Positions 18,277-26,722 of a stretch of 64,000 bases of DNA are shown piece after piece. The position numbers and the translations under genes are program-made. This DNA is from Histidinibacterium aquaticum (GTDB taxonomy: Bacteria; Pseudomonadota; Alphaproteobacteria; Rhodobacterales; Rhodobacteraceae), in assembly GCF_008710275.1 (NCBI RefSeq), contig NZ_VYQE01000007.1, positions 1-64,000 of the forward strand, read 5' to 3'. The notes under the pieces were generated by a model. The model worked only from the letters and a program-made list of their open reading frames with translations. It ran no database searches and was not told the DNA's origin. Numbering within the stretch: the first letter of the stretch is position 1; every line of letters begins with the position of its first letter.

Positions 18277-19857
18277 ATGAAACCGATCCGCCTCATCGCA
18301 GGCTTCCTGACCGTCGGGGTCTGGACCCTGCTCAGCCGCGTGCTGGGCTTTGCCCGCGATATCCTGATCGCCGGGATCCTCGGCACGGGCCCGGTGGCCG
18401 AGGCCTTCTTCGTGGCCTTCGCCCTGCCCAACATGTTCCGCCGCTTCTTCGCCGAGGGCGCCTTCAACATGGCCTTCGTGCCGATGTTCTCGAAAAAGGT
18501 GGAGTCGGGCGGCGACGCCGAGGGCTTCGCCCGCGATGCGCTCTCGGGGCTGGCGACGATCCTGATCGGGCTGACGGTCGTCGCGCTGGTCTTCATGCCC
18601 TTCCTCGTTCTTGCCATGGCGGGGGGCTTCGCCGCCGACAACCGGCTGGAGATCGCCACGGTCTTCGGGCGGATCGTCTTCCCCTACATCCTGCTGATCT
18701 CGATGGCCGCGCTGCTTTCGGGCGTCCTCAACGCGCTCGGCCGCTTCGCCGCCGCCGCCGCCGCGCCGGTGATCCTCAACGTGATCCTCGTGGGCGCGCT
18801 CTGGTACGCGACCGGGGCGCCGGAGTCCGTGGGGCCCGAGGGCTTCGAGGCCGCCGGCCTTGCCGAGGGCTACATCCTCTCCTGGGGCGTCCTCGTCGCA
18901 GGCGTGGCGCAGCTCGCCCTCGTCTGGGTCGCGGCCCGGCGGGCGGGTATCACCGTGATCCCGCGCCGCCCGCGCCTGACGCCCGAGATGAAGCGGCTCG
19001 CCCGGATCGCCGCCCCGGCCGCCCTGGCGGGAGGCGTGGTGCAGGTGAACCTGCTCGTGGGCCGGCAGGTCGCGAGCTTCTTCGACGGGGCCATCGCCTG
19101 GCTGGCCTATGCCGACCGGCTCTACCAGCTGCCGCTGGGCGTGGTGGGCATCGCGGTGGGCATCGTCCTGCTGCCCGATCTCTCACGCCGGATCGCTGCG
19201 CAGGACTCCATCGGCGGCCAGAACGCCTTCAACCGCGCCTGCGAGTTCTCCCTGGCCCTGACCGTGCCCGCCGCCATCGCCCTGATCGTGATCCCCGGCC
19301 CGATCGTCGGCGTCCTGTTCCAGCGCGGCGCCTTCGACGCCTCCGATACCGCCGCCACGGCCCTTGCGGTCGCGATCTACGGCGCGGGGCTGCCGGCCTT
19401 CGTGCTGCAGAAGGCGCTGCAGCCGCTCTTCTTCGCGCGGGAAGACACCCGCCGGCCGTTCTATTACGCGCTGGTCTCGATGGTGGTGAACGCCGTGGTG
19501 GCCATCGGCCTCGCGCCGGTCATCGGCTTCACCGCCGCCGCCTGGGGCACCACGCTCGCCGGCTGGGCGCTCGTCGTGCTGCTGGCCCTCGGCGCCCGCA
19601 AGCGCCTGGGCGAGGCCGCGACGATCGACCCCCGGCTCCGCCGCCGGGTGCCTCCAATCGTGCTCTCCGCCGCGCTCATGGGCGCGGTGCTCTGGGCCGC
19701 CGCCTGGGCCGGCGCGCCGCTTCTGGAGAGCGGCAGCTCGCGCTACGCGGCCCTCGCCGGGCTCGTCGGCCTGGGGATCGTGGTCTACTTCGCCGCGGCG
19801 CAGGTCACTGGCGCGATGCGGCTGGCGGAGCTCAAGGGCGCCATGCGGCGGGGGTAG
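18277..19857 (+). CDS. murJ: Lipid II flippase MurJ
   Basis: 526 aa, a typical MurJ/MviN length. It moves lipid II across the inner membrane for peptidoglycan synthesis. The start MKPIRLIAGFLTVGVWTLLSRVLGFARDILIAGILG with SR-x-LGFxRD is the family signature, followed by FRRFFAEGAFNMAFVPMF. The chain is repeatedly hydrophobic as expected for about 14 helices. Stops 57 nt before the convergent pseudo-rhomboid. Confidence 0.96.
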   Translation: MKPIRLIAGFLTVGVWTLLSRVLGFARDILIAGILGTGPVAEAFFVAFALPNMFRRFFAEGAFNMAFVPMFSKKVESGGDAEGFARDALSGLATILIGLTVVALVFMPFLVLAMAGGFAADNRLEIATVFGRIVFPYILLISMAALLSGVLNALGRFAAAAAAPVILNVILVGALWYATGAPESVGPEGFEAAGLAEGYILSWGVLVAGVAQLALVWVAARRAGITVIPRRPRLTPEMKRLARIAAPAALAGGVVQVNLLVGRQVASFFDGAIAWLAYADRLYQLPLGVVGIAVGIVLLPDLSRRIAAQDSIGGQNAFNRACEFSLALTVPAAIALIVIPGPIVGVLFQRGAFDASDTAATALAVAIYGAGLPAFVLQKALQPLFFAREDTRRPFYYALVSMVVNAVVAIGLAPVIGFTAAAWGTTLAGWALVVLLALGARKRLGEAATIDPRLRRRVPPIVLSAALMGAVLWAAAWAGAPLLESGSSRYAALAGLVGLGIVVYFAAAQVTGAMRLAELKGAMRRG

Positions 19858-19914
19858 CTCCGGAGCGGAGATGCGTCGGGCGGGGTTCCACCCCACCGCA
19901 CGACCAAATCGCCC

Positions 19915-20595
19915 CTACCGCTCCCGGAGCTTCGCGAGCAACGCCGTCCAGCCGCCGGGCACGAGGACCGGCGTGATGGCGAAGCCCAGCACGAAGCCCG
20001 CGATCTCGGCCACCCAGATGGGCGATGGCCCGAAGAACACCGAGAAGATCAGCTGCAGCGCCACCAGCACCCCGATCAGCCGGAAAGCCGCGAGTTGCCG
20101 CGCCCCCTGCCGACCCAGATGCACCCAGAGCAGGTAGGTATAGGCCCCGATCAGCCCGTAGGCCCCCGGAAAGCCGCCGATCAGCGCCGCGTTCTCCTGC
20201 ACCGCGAGCCCGAAGACCAGCGCTCCGCCCACGGTGCACGCGAGCCAGAGCGCCGCGAGCTGCACCTCGCCCAGCACCTCGCCGCAGAACTTGCCCAGCG
20301 CCAGCGTGATGACCACGGCGAAGGCGGTATTGGTGACCGAGCCATGAACGAAGGCATAGGTGACGAAGCGCTTGAGCAGATCGGGGCTCCAGGCCCCGCC
20401 CGGCGCGCCCAGAAGCTCCAGCACCCGCGGCGCGAAGGCATAGTCCTGCACCGCCCAGGAGCGCCAGCCGATGCCGGTGCGCCCGCCGAGGATCCCCGCC
20501 GAGGCGAGCGAAAAGACCGCCTCCGCCAGCAGCATCGCGCCCGCGATCGCGAGGATCACGCCGGGCATGCGATTGAGGGGAAACTCGTCGCTCAT
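19915..20595 (-). CDS. Rhomboid-fold membrane protein lacking catalytic residues
   Basis: 226 aa with about six membrane helices. The rhomboid fold is suggested by RFVTYAFVHGSVTN (about residues 76-89), by GGFPGAYGLIGAY where active enzymes have G-x-S-G, and by WVAEIAGFVLGFA where they have the catalytic His before G-x3-G. The nucleophile position is Pro143 and the His position is Glu197, so it should be a pseudoprotease. From memory similar sequences occur in other Rhodobacterales, so this is not a recent mutation. A membrane-protein binding or quality-control role is possible. Divergent from trpS. Confidence 0.75.
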   Translation of the reverse strand: MSDEFPLNRMPGVILAIAGAMLLAEAVFSLASAGILGGRTGIGWRSWAVQDYAFAPRVLELLGAPGGAWSPDLLKRFVTYAFVHGSVTNTAFAVVITLALGKFCGEVLGEVQLAALWLACTVGGALVFGLAVQENAALIGGFPGAYGLIGAYTYLLWVHLGRQGARQLAAFRLIGVLVALQLIFSVFFGPSPIWVAEIAGFVLGFAITPVLVPGGWTALLAKLRER

Positions 20596-20676
20596 GAGGC
20601 GAGGGGGGCTCTTCTTGACGCTCTGACCCCCCGTGGGTAAGCGAGGCCGTCCCGGAACGCCAGTCTTGGAAATCCC

Positions 20677-21696
20677 ATGTCAGACAGCCAGTTCTCCACC
20701 CGCGTCTTCTCCGGCATCAAGCCGTCGGGGGGCCTCACGCTCGGCAACTACCTGGGCGCGATCAAGCGGTTCGTCGACTGGCAGGAGCGCGGGACCGACT
20801 GCATCTTCTGCGTCGTCGACCTGCATGCGATCACCGTCTGGCAGGAGCCCTCCGAGCTGCCCGGCATGACCCGCGAAGTCGCCGCGGGCTACCTCGCCGC
20901 GGGCATCGACCCCGAGAAGTCGATCCTGTTCAACCAGAGCCAGGTGCACGAGCACGCCGAGCTCGCCTGGATCTTCAACTGCGTGGCGCGCGTGGGCTGG
21001 ATGAACCGGATGACCCAGTTCAAGGAGAAGGCCGGCAAGAACTCCGAGAAGGAGAGCCTAGGCCTCTACGCCTACCCCTCGCTGATGGCCGCCGACATCC
21101 TGCTCTACCACGCGACCCACGTCCCGGTGGGCGAGGACCAGAAGCAGCACGTCGAGCTCACCCGCGACATCGCGGCGAAGTTCAACCACGACTACGGCAC
21201 GGAGTTCTTCCCGCTGACCGAGCCGGTGATCGACGGCCCCGCGACCCGGGTCATGAACCTGCGCGACGGCTCCAAGAAGATGTCGAAGTCGGGCCAGTCG
21301 GACATGGAACGGATCAACATGACCGACGATGCCGACACGATCGCCAAGAAGTTCAAGAAGGCCCGGACCGACCCCGAGCCGCTGCCCGAGACCATGGAGG
21401 GCCTCAAGGAGCGCCCCGAAGCCAGGAACCTCGTGGACATCTACGCCTCGCTCTCCGACCGGAGCTCGGCCGAGGTCCTGCGCGATTACGCCGGCGCCGG
21501 CTGGGGCCAGTTCAAGCCCGCCCTCGCCGAGCTCGCCGTCGAGAAGCTCGCGCCGGTGGCCGAGGAGATGCGCCGCCTGATGGACGACCCCGCCGAGATC
21601 GACCGCACCCTCGCCCGCGGCGCCGAGCGCGCCCGCGCCATCGCGGCCCCGATCCTGGCCAAGACCTACGAGACGGTCGGCCTCATCCGGGGCTGA
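20677..21696 (+). CDS. trpS: Tryptophanyl-tRNA synthetase
   Basis: 339 aa, a class Ic aminoacyl-tRNA synthetase that charges tRNA-Trp. The HIGH-equivalent [10 protein letters not shown] covers residues 16-25 and the KMSKS loop is residues 201-205. [35 protein letters not shown] is highly conserved in the family. The murJ-trpS neighbourhood is common in Rhodobacterales; here the pseudo-rhomboid lies between them on the other strand. Confidence 0.97.
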   Translation: MSDSQFSTRVFSGIKPSGGLTLGNYLGAIKRFVDWQERGTDCIFCVVDLHAITVWQEPSELPGMTREVAAGYLAAGIDPEKSILFNQSQVHEHAELAWIFNCVARVGWMNRMTQFKEKAGKNSEKESLGLYAYPSLMAADILLYHATHVPVGEDQKQHVELTRDIAAKFNHDYGTEFFPLTEPVIDGPATRVMNLRDGSKKMSKSGQSDMERINMTDDADTIAKKFKKARTDPEPLPETMEGLKERPEARNLVDIYASLSDRSSAEVLRDYAGAGWGQFKPALAELAVEKLAPVAEEMRRLMDDPAEIDRTLARGAERARAIAAPILAKTYETVGLIRG

Positions 21697-21700
21697 TCCT

Positions 21701-21785
21701 CCCTCTTCTGGGTCCAAATATTCCTCGGGGGGTGGCCGCGCCCGCGCGGCCCGGGGGGCAGACAGCCCCCCGTCCCCGGCTCGAC
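21701..21785 (-). repeat. Dispersed GC-hairpin/TATTTGGA intergenic element, copy 1
   Basis: Read on the minus strand: a hairpin GGGGGGCTGTCTGCCCCCC, a second GC stem, then CCCCCCGAGGAATATTTGGA and CCCAGAAGAGGG. The same arrangement, a G/C hairpin followed by CCCCCGAGGnnTATTTGGA and a purine-rich AGA-GAAG tail, recurs on the plus strand at 36508-36556. It lies between the convergent trpS and VTT-domain genes. Confidence 0.65.
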
Positions 21786-21799
21786 GCGGGGACCGGCCC

Positions 21800-22426
21800 T
21801 CAGGCCATCAGGAAGACCACCAGCGGCAGCGGCGCCACCGCCAGGAGCACCGTGGGGACAAAGGCCCAGGCCGGGTAGAGCCGGCTCATCCCGGCCAGCA
21901 TGGCGAGCCCGCCACCGCCCCCCACCAGGGCCGAGCCGGGAAAGTTCAGTGCCAGGACGAGCGCGAGGTAGCGGTGGCGCAGCAGCACCGGCACCCAACG
22001 CCCCGGCGCGTTCTCGACGAAGAGTTCGAGCCGTGACTCGCTGTCGAGCTCGGCTCCCTGCGAGACAAGCCCCGCCGCGCGCCGCAGCCCGAGCGCGAGG
22101 AAGATCCGCGCCAGGACCGGCGCGGGCACCAGCCGGCCCGCCGCGTAGGCAAGGCAGAGCGCCCCCACCATGCCGAGGTAGACCAGCGGCGCCGCCTGCG
22201 CGCCGAAGGCGAGCATCAGCCCCATGCCGATCTCGGCCCCCGGCACGAATGGCACGGCGGAGACCATGACGTAGACCACCGCCGCCGTCACCAGCATAGC
22301 GCCGCCCATGGCATACTCGGCCGCCAGCCAGCCGGGGAGCGTGCGCGCCAGCCAGAGCCCCGCTCCCAGCGCCGCCGCGTAGAGGGGCACCAGGATCCAT
22401 AGCCTGCGTCGTCCGGTCGGCGTCAT
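21800..22426 (-). CDS. VTT/DedA-like inner membrane protein
   Basis: 208 aa with the ATG at 22426 behind GAGGTGG; about five to six hydrophobic helices. FVPGAEIGMGLMLAFGAQAAPLVYLGMVGALCLAYAAGR and NFPGSALVGGGGGLAMLAGMSRLYP resemble the two re-entrant motifs of SNARE-associated/VTT (DedA, TMEM41) proteins, which move or scramble lipids. The match is by pattern only. Divergent from the VOC gene, with about 98 bp between starts. Confidence 0.6.
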   Translation of the reverse strand: MTPTGRRRLWILVPLYAAALGAGLWLARTLPGWLAAEYAMGGAMLVTAAVVYVMVSAVPFVPGAEIGMGLMLAFGAQAAPLVYLGMVGALCLAYAAGRLVPAPVLARIFLALGLRRAAGLVSQGAELDSESRLELFVENAPGRWVPVLLRHRYLALVLALNFPGSALVGGGGGLAMLAGMSRLYPAWAFVPTVLLAVAPLPLVVFLMA

Positions 22427-22524
22427 GGCCACCTCTTCGCGTTCACGCACCAAGTCCCGCTCGTTTTCGCCAGTTTCGCGCGCGACCGCACCTGTCTATC
22501 TCGGAAAGGCAAACGGAGACAGCC

Positions 22525-23007
22525 ATGACCTACGTCGCACCCCCGGCCGCGCGCATCGGCCACGTTCACCTGAAGGTCGCCGACCTCGAGCGGTCCATCG
22601 CCTTCTATTCCGGCGTGCTGGGGTTCGAGCTGACCCAGCGCTACGGCCCCGGCGCCGCCTTCCTCTCGGCCGGCGGCTACCACCACCACATCGGCCTGAA
22701 CACCTGGGAGAGCGCGGGCGGCACGCCGCCGCCGCGCGGTCACACCGGGCTCTTCCACACGGCCTTCCTCTACCCGGACCGGGCCTCCCTCGGCGCGGCG
22801 GTCCGGCGGGTGGTGGAGGCCGGCATCCCGCTCGACGGCGCCGCGGACCACGGGGTGAGCGAGGCGGTCTACCTGCGCGACCCCGACGAGAACGGGGTGG
22901 AGCTCTATGCCGACAGGCCGGAGTCCGAATGGCCGCGGGAGCCCGACGGCACATTGAAGATGGTCAACGCGCCTCTCGACGTGCCTGCGCTGATGCGGCT
23001 CGGCTGA
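22525..23007 (+). CDS. VOC-family (glyoxalase/extradiol dioxygenase-like) metalloprotein
   Basis: 160 aa, a single vicinal-oxygen-chelate unit: GHVHLKVADLERSIAFYSGVLGFELTQRYG at the start, YHHHIGLNTW in the middle and the VYLRDPDENGVELYADRP C-terminal glutamate motif. The metal ligands H15, H75-region and E133-region are plausible. CatE-like proteins of this size cleave catechols or act in glyoxal or antibiotic detoxification; the substrate is not evident. Monocistronic, 215 bp before the aminotransferase. Confidence 0.8.
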   Translation: MTYVAPPAARIGHVHLKVADLERSIAFYSGVLGFELTQRYGPGAAFLSAGGYHHHIGLNTWESAGGTPPPRGHTGLFHTAFLYPDRASLGAAVRRVVEAGIPLDGAADHGVSEAVYLRDPDENGVELYADRPESEWPREPDGTLKMVNAPLDVPALMRLG

Positions 23008-23118
23008 GCCGGTACGAACGACTGTCACGAGGACGACACGGAGGCCCTGTAGAGACGGGCTGTCGCGGGCCGTCCCGACCCGCGCGACATCCCGGCCTGT
23101 CCCGGCCGACCCCACGGT

Positions 23119-23140
23119 GCCCGGGCCGCCCTGCCCGGGC
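23119..23140. terminator. GCCCGGGC hairpin
   Basis: GCCCGGGC-CGCCCT-GCCCGGGC: two copies of a self-complementary octamer that can form an 8-bp stem with a 6-nt loop, between the VOC gene and the aminotransferase. No T-run. Could end the VOC transcript. Confidence 0.4.
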
Positions 23141-23222
23141 GCCACACCGCCCGGCGGCTCTGGACCTCCCTCGCCCCCTCGCCTAGCCTGCGCGCTCTCA
23201 GGAAGACAGGAGCACGGGACGC

Positions 23223-24086
23223 ATGGCGGCGGGGACGAATATCCGGACGTATTTCGAGGGCAGCTGGCACGACGGCAACGCGATGATCATGCGCGCGGCC
23301 GACCACGGCAGTTGGCTCGGCTCCTCGGTCTTCGACGGCGCCCGCTATGCCAATGGCCTCGCTCCGGACCTCGAGGCGCATTGCGCGCGGGTGAACCGCT
23401 CGGCCGAGGCGCTGATGCTGACCCCCCACCTTCCGGTCGAGGACATGGTGGAGATCGTCCGAGAGGGGCTCGCCCTCTACCCCGAGGACGCGGCCGTCTA
23501 CATCCGGCCGATGTACTGGGGCATCGAGAACGGCATGGCGGCCATCGTCCCCGGCGAGGGCACGCCGGGCTTCGCCATCTGCCTGGAAGAGATCCCGATG
23601 GCCCCCGCCGACGCCGGCGTGAAGGTGACGACCACCCGCTTCCGCCGCCCGGTGCTGGAGAACGCGGTGGTCAACGCCAAGGCAGGCTGCCTCTATCCCA
23701 ATAACGCCCGGATGCTGGCCGAGGCCCGGTCGCGGGGCTGCCAGAACGCCCTGGTGGCCGACGCCATGGGCAACCTCGCCGAGAGCGCGACGGCAAACGT
23801 CTTCCTGGTGAAGGACGGCGCGGTCTTCACGCCGATCCCGAACGGCACCTTCCTCGCCGGGATTACCCGGGGCCGCCATATCCTGAACCTGCGCGCGGCG
23901 GGCTACGAGGTGCACGAGACCGTGCTGACCTTCGACGACGCCCGCGCGGCGGACGAGGTCTTCCTGACCGGCAACATGAACAAGGTGACGCCCGTCACCG
24001 CCTTTGACGACGTCTCCTACCAGGTCGGCCCGGTGACGCGGCACGCGCGCGAGCTCTACTGGGACTGGGCCGCGAGCGCAGGCTGA
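23223..24086 (+). CDS. Branched-chain-type aminotransferase (fold IV PLP)
   Basis: 287 aa. MAAGTNIRTYFEGSWHDGNAMIMRAADHGSWLGSSVFDGAR is the usual opening of branched-chain aminotransferase-like proteins in Rhodobacterales. The PLP lysine is K153 in VNAKAGCLYPNN, followed by NLAESATANVFLVKDG and the FLAGITRGRHI loop. It transfers amino groups between Leu, Ile or Val and 2-oxoglutarate or, in some paralogues, other amino acids. Ribosome site AGGAGC. No other biosynthetic gene is adjacent, so a second ilvE may exist elsewhere. Confidence 0.85.
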   Translation: MAAGTNIRTYFEGSWHDGNAMIMRAADHGSWLGSSVFDGARYANGLAPDLEAHCARVNRSAEALMLTPHLPVEDMVEIVREGLALYPEDAAVYIRPMYWGIENGMAAIVPGEGTPGFAICLEEIPMAPADAGVKVTTTRFRRPVLENAVVNAKAGCLYPNNARMLAEARSRGCQNALVADAMGNLAESATANVFLVKDGAVFTPIPNGTFLAGITRGRHILNLRAAGYEVHETVLTFDDARAADEVFLTGNMNKVTPVTAFDDVSYQVGPVTRHARELYWDWAASAG

Positions 24087-24219
24087 TGCTTCGCGAGGGG
24101 CCGGTCCGCTACGGGTTCTTCGCGCTCTGACTGCTGCTCGAACCCGGCTCCAAGGGCCTTGCAGCCGCAGATTGCCAGCCGTGCGCGCACGCGGCATGCT
24201 GCGGTCAAGGGAGACCCAG

Positions 24220-24675
24220 ATGCGCAAGTTCCTCGTCGTCCTCGACGACAGTCGCGAATGCCTGAACGCCATGCGGTTCGCCGCCATGCGCGCCGCCAAG
24301 ACGGGCGGTGGCGTCACGGTGCTGTCGATCATTCCCCCCGAGGAATTCAACCACTGGATGGGCGTGGGCGAGATCATGCGGGCCGAGTCCCGCGAGCGCA
24401 TCGAGGTGCACTTCGAGGTCTTTGCGAAATGGATGCGCGACAAGCAGAAGGTCGACCCGGAGCTTGTGATCCGCGAGGGCGAGGCGGTGCCGCAGATCCT
24501 CGAACACATCCGCGACGACCCGGAGATCGGCGTGCTGGTGCTGGGCGCGGCGTCGGACAAGAAGGGCCCGGGCCCGCTGGTCACCCAGCTGACCCGGACG
24601 GCCGGGACGCTGCCCGTTCCGATCACCATCGTCCCCGGCGACATCTCGAAGGAACGGCTCGAGGCGATTACCTGA
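24220..24675 (+). CDS. Universal stress protein family
   Basis: 151 aa starting MRKFLVVLDDSRECLNAMRFA after an AAGGGAG site. The UspA fold is suggested by the VVLDDS start, VLVLGAASDKKGPGPLVTQL (nucleotide-binding G-rich segment, a variant of G-x2-G-x9-GS) and VPITIVPGD at the end. A cytosolic stress or ATP-binding protein of unknown target. Alone on the strand. Confidence 0.8.
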   Translation: MRKFLVVLDDSRECLNAMRFAAMRAAKTGGGVTVLSIIPPEEFNHWMGVGEIMRAESRERIEVHFEVFAKWMRDKQKVDPELVIREGEAVPQILEHIRDDPEIGVLVLGAASDKKGPGPLVTQLTRTAGTLPVPITIVPGDISKERLEAIT

Positions 24676-25015
24676 GCCCGTCCGGCGGTTCCGACGCCCC
24701 GGATCGGGCCCGATGCAAATCTGAACAGGTCGGTTCACATTTTTGCGTCAGGACGTAACGTCGCCTGTGTCCTGGGACATGGCGTATCCCGCGGGCCACA
24801 GTTCTGCGCGGACGGCTTCCCGCCACTGTGCGGCACAGCGCAGAACCGGGGACCCGGTCGGCGTCGAGCGAAATCAAGGGCGCCAAACCCCCGTTTCGCC
24901 TGCGATTTTTCGTGATCGAGCCAGACCTTTTCCGGGGGCTCCGGCGACCTTTTCTCTAGCCCACCGCAACGGCGGCCTGACCTCCCTCGGGTCGCACAGA
25001 GAAAGGAAAAGACAC
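24676..25015. other. 340-bp upstream region of secreted-protein gene A
   Basis: No gene. It holds three blocks that recur at the same distances upstream of the paralogous gene B (25707): an inverted repeat about 294 nt before the ATG, a GCGCAGAACC-GGGG block about 178 nt before, and a TTTCGTGAT-GA / CTAG / CCGCAAC block 110-45 nt before. This suggests a long promoter region or leader RNA copied with the gene. Confidence 0.7.
24722..24738 (+). promoter_or_regulatory. TGAAC-N6-GTTCAC inverted repeat, gene A
   Basis: TGAAC-aggtcg-GTTCAC. The same inverted repeat with the same 6-nt spacer is upstream of gene B at 25418-25434. Half-sites are exact in both copies while the spacer differs, as expected of a protein-binding operator. 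The regulator is unknown; the spacing differs from LexA (direct GTTC-N7-GTTC in alphaproteobacteria). Confidence 0.6.
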
Positions 25016-25336
25016 ATGAAACGCACCATCGCCCTCGCCCTTGCCGCAACCGTCGCCACCGCCGGTGCCGCCACGGCCGACAGCTACTTCACCATCATCG
25101 ACCGTCAGGACAGCGCGATCCTCGACCTCGGCACGGTCGTCTCCGACCTCGACGGCGTCGTCGAGATCCGCGACAGCAAGGATGCCGTCCTCGGCCAGAC
25201 CACCGTCCGCGCCGGCGCCAACGACCGCGTCCGCGTCGACGTGAAGACCACGCCGAACACCGATCTGACCGCCGTGCTCGTCGCCGACGGCAACGTGCTC
25301 GCCGAAGGCCTCGTGCGGGTCGACCGGGACAACTGA
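25016..25336 (+). CDS. Small secreted protein of unknown function, paralogue A
   Basis: 106 aa with ribosome site AGAAAGGAAA. Signal peptide about residues 1-21 (AGAATA-DSY). The mature part is an 85-residue all-beta-looking domain: SYFTIIDRQD, ILDLGTVVSDLDGVVEIRDSKDAVLGQTTVRAGANDRVRVDV, LTAVLVADGNVLAEGLVRVD. The pattern of a charge carried by V-x-I-x-D, a VLG turn and a GAN-x-RVRVDV strand recalls DUF7282-like domains, but that is a guess. No cysteines. It is followed by a paralogue of the same length about 60% identical by eye. Confidence 0.8.
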   Translation: MKRTIALALAATVATAGAATADSYFTIIDRQDSAILDLGTVVSDLDGVVEIRDSKDAVLGQTTVRAGANDRVRVDVKTTPNTDLTAVLVADGNVLAEGLVRVDRDN

Positions 25337-25339
25337 GAC

Positions 25340-25706
25340 CCGCGTCTCGCGGGCGGTGCCGCACAGGCGTCGCCCGCCAACGGGGTCCGGGCCGGACGGA
25401 GCCCGACATACCCTGACTGAACGGTTTAGTTCACGATTATGTGACGCCACGCTGCCCTGCGATCCGCCGGGTCATCTTGTTTCTCCATTCGCCGCATTCC
25501 GAGCCTGACAGCCGGCCCCGCTGTTCACCGGCGCGCAGAACCCGGGGCCCGTCGACCCCGTCCGCCTTTCAAGACCGGCGGGCCCGCCCGCGCCGCACTC
25601 TTTCGTGATGGATCAGGCTTATTTACCCTACGTCACTCGCTTCCTTTCTAGGTCCTACCGCAACCCGGCCCGGCATCCGCCGCGCTCCTCCTGAAAGGAA
25701 TGTCAT
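25340..25706. other. 367-bp upstream region of secreted-protein gene B
   Basis: No gene. It carries the same ordered blocks as the region before gene A: inverted repeat at 25418-25434, GCGCAGAACCCGGGGCCCG at 25533-25551, and TTTCGTGAT-GA at 25601, ending in CTAG and CCGCAAC near 25650-25664. The distances to the ATG (about 289, 174 and 103 nt) match those before gene A within 5 nt. Confidence 0.7.
25418..25434 (+). promoter_or_regulatory. TGAAC-N6-GTTCAC inverted repeat, gene B
   Basis: TGAAC-ggttta-GTTCAC, the second copy of the operator described at 24722. Half-sites are identical and the spacer has diverged. Confidence 0.6.
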
Positions 25707-26039
25707 ATGGCACGACTCCTCTCCCTTGCTCTCGCGGCCGCGGTCTCCACCGCGGGCGTGGCCTCGGCGGACAGCTACTTCACCATCATCGACCGCCAGG
25801 ACGGCCGGACGATCCTCGACCTGGGGACGGTCGTGTCCGACGTCGACGGCGTGGTCGAAGTGCGCGATGCCCGCGACACGATCCTCGGCACGACCAATGT
25901 CCGCGCGGGCGCGAACACGAACGTGCGCGTCGACGTGCACAACCGCCCCGTGGGCGGTCTCGTGGCCTATCTCCTCGACGGCGATCAGGTTCTCGCCCAG
26001 AGCCGCGTGACGGTCGATCTGGACGACCGGAAGAACTGA
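25707..26039 (+). CDS. Small secreted protein of unknown function, paralogue B
   Basis: 110 aa with site GAAAGGAATG. Signal peptide about residues 1-21 (VASA-DSY). The mature domain repeats paralogue A: DSYFTIIDRQD, TILDLGTVVSDVDGVVEVRDARDTILG, VRAGANTNVRVDV, then VAYLLDGDQVLAQSRVTVDLDD. The DSYFTIIDRQD and LDLGTVVSD segments are almost invariant between the two copies. Both are probably periplasmic or exported. The function is unknown. Confidence 0.8.
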   Translation: MARLLSLALAAAVSTAGVASADSYFTIIDRQDGRTILDLGTVVSDVDGVVEVRDARDTILGTTNVRAGANTNVRVDVHNRPVGGLVAYLLDGDQVLAQSRVTVDLDDRKN

Positions 26040-26161
26040 CGGACGGCTCCGGGCGGCGCGTCTCGCACCGCCGCCCGGAGCTTCTTAGAACGATTCCAAG
26101 AGACCTTGACCGTTCGGCCCCGAACCCGCATATGCTGGGTAACCAGACACGGGAGCCGCCG

Positions 26162-26722
26162 ATGTTCATCCAGACCGAATCCACGCCGAACCCGGCGACG
26201 CTGAAGTTCCTGCCCGGCCAGGCCGTTCTGGACGCGGGCACCGCCGATTTCGCCAGCCCCGACGCGGCCGGCAACTCGCCCCTCGCGCGCCGCATCTTCG
26301 CGGTGGACGGGGTGACCGGCGTCTTCTTCGGCACCGACTTCGTCACCGTCACGAAGGCCGACGGCGTCGAGTGGGACCACGTCAAACCCGCCATCCTCGG
26401 CGCGATCATGGAGCACTACCAGTCCGGCGCGCCGGTCATGGAGGGCGCGGGCGGCGCCGTCGAGCACGCCCAGCACGACGGCGAAGACGCCGAGATCGTG
26501 GGCCAGATCAAGGAGCTGCTGGACACCCGCGTGCGTCCGGCGGTGGCGCAGGACGGTGGCGACATCACCTTCCACGGCTTCGACCGGGGCGTGGTCTACC
26601 TGCACATGCAGGGCGCCTGCGCGGGCTGCCCCTCCTCGACCCTGACGCTCAAAATGGGGATCGAGAACCTGCTGCGGCACTACATCCCCGAGGTGACGGA
26701 AGTCCGGCCGGTTGCCGCCTGA
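26162..26722 (+). CDS. NfuA-like iron-sulfur carrier (Nfu_N + NifU domains)
   Basis: 186 aa. N-terminal Nfu/HIRA-interacting domain begins MFIQTESTPNPATLKFLPG, the standard alphaproteobacterial and mitochondrial NFU1 opening. The C-terminal NifU domain carries the cluster-binding CAGC pair, C153 and C156 (GACAGCPSSTLTLKMGIE). It delivers 4Fe-4S clusters to apo-proteins. Ribosome site GGGAG. Its 3' end overlaps the likely TTG start of tsaB by 11 nt. Confidence 0.95.
   Translation: MFIQTESTPNPATLKFLPGQAVLDAGTADFASPDAAGNSPLARRIFAVDGVTGVFFGTDFVTVTKADGVEWDHVKPAILGAIMEHYQSGAPVMEGAGGAVEHAQHDGEDAEIVGQIKELLDTRVRPAVAQDGGDITFHGFDRGVVYLHMQGACAGCPSSTLTLKMGIENLLRHYIPEVTEVRPVAA

Noticed and set aside
24722-24738. 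LexA (SOS) box
   Set aside because: Alphaproteobacterial LexA uses a direct GTTC-N7-GTTC repeat; this is an inverted repeat with 6-nt spacer.
24743-25015. Upstream extension of secreted-protein gene A as coding
   Set aside because: The frame is open but the signal peptide and ribosome site place the start at 25016, and the upstream DNA is conserved as spaced blocks rather than as protein.
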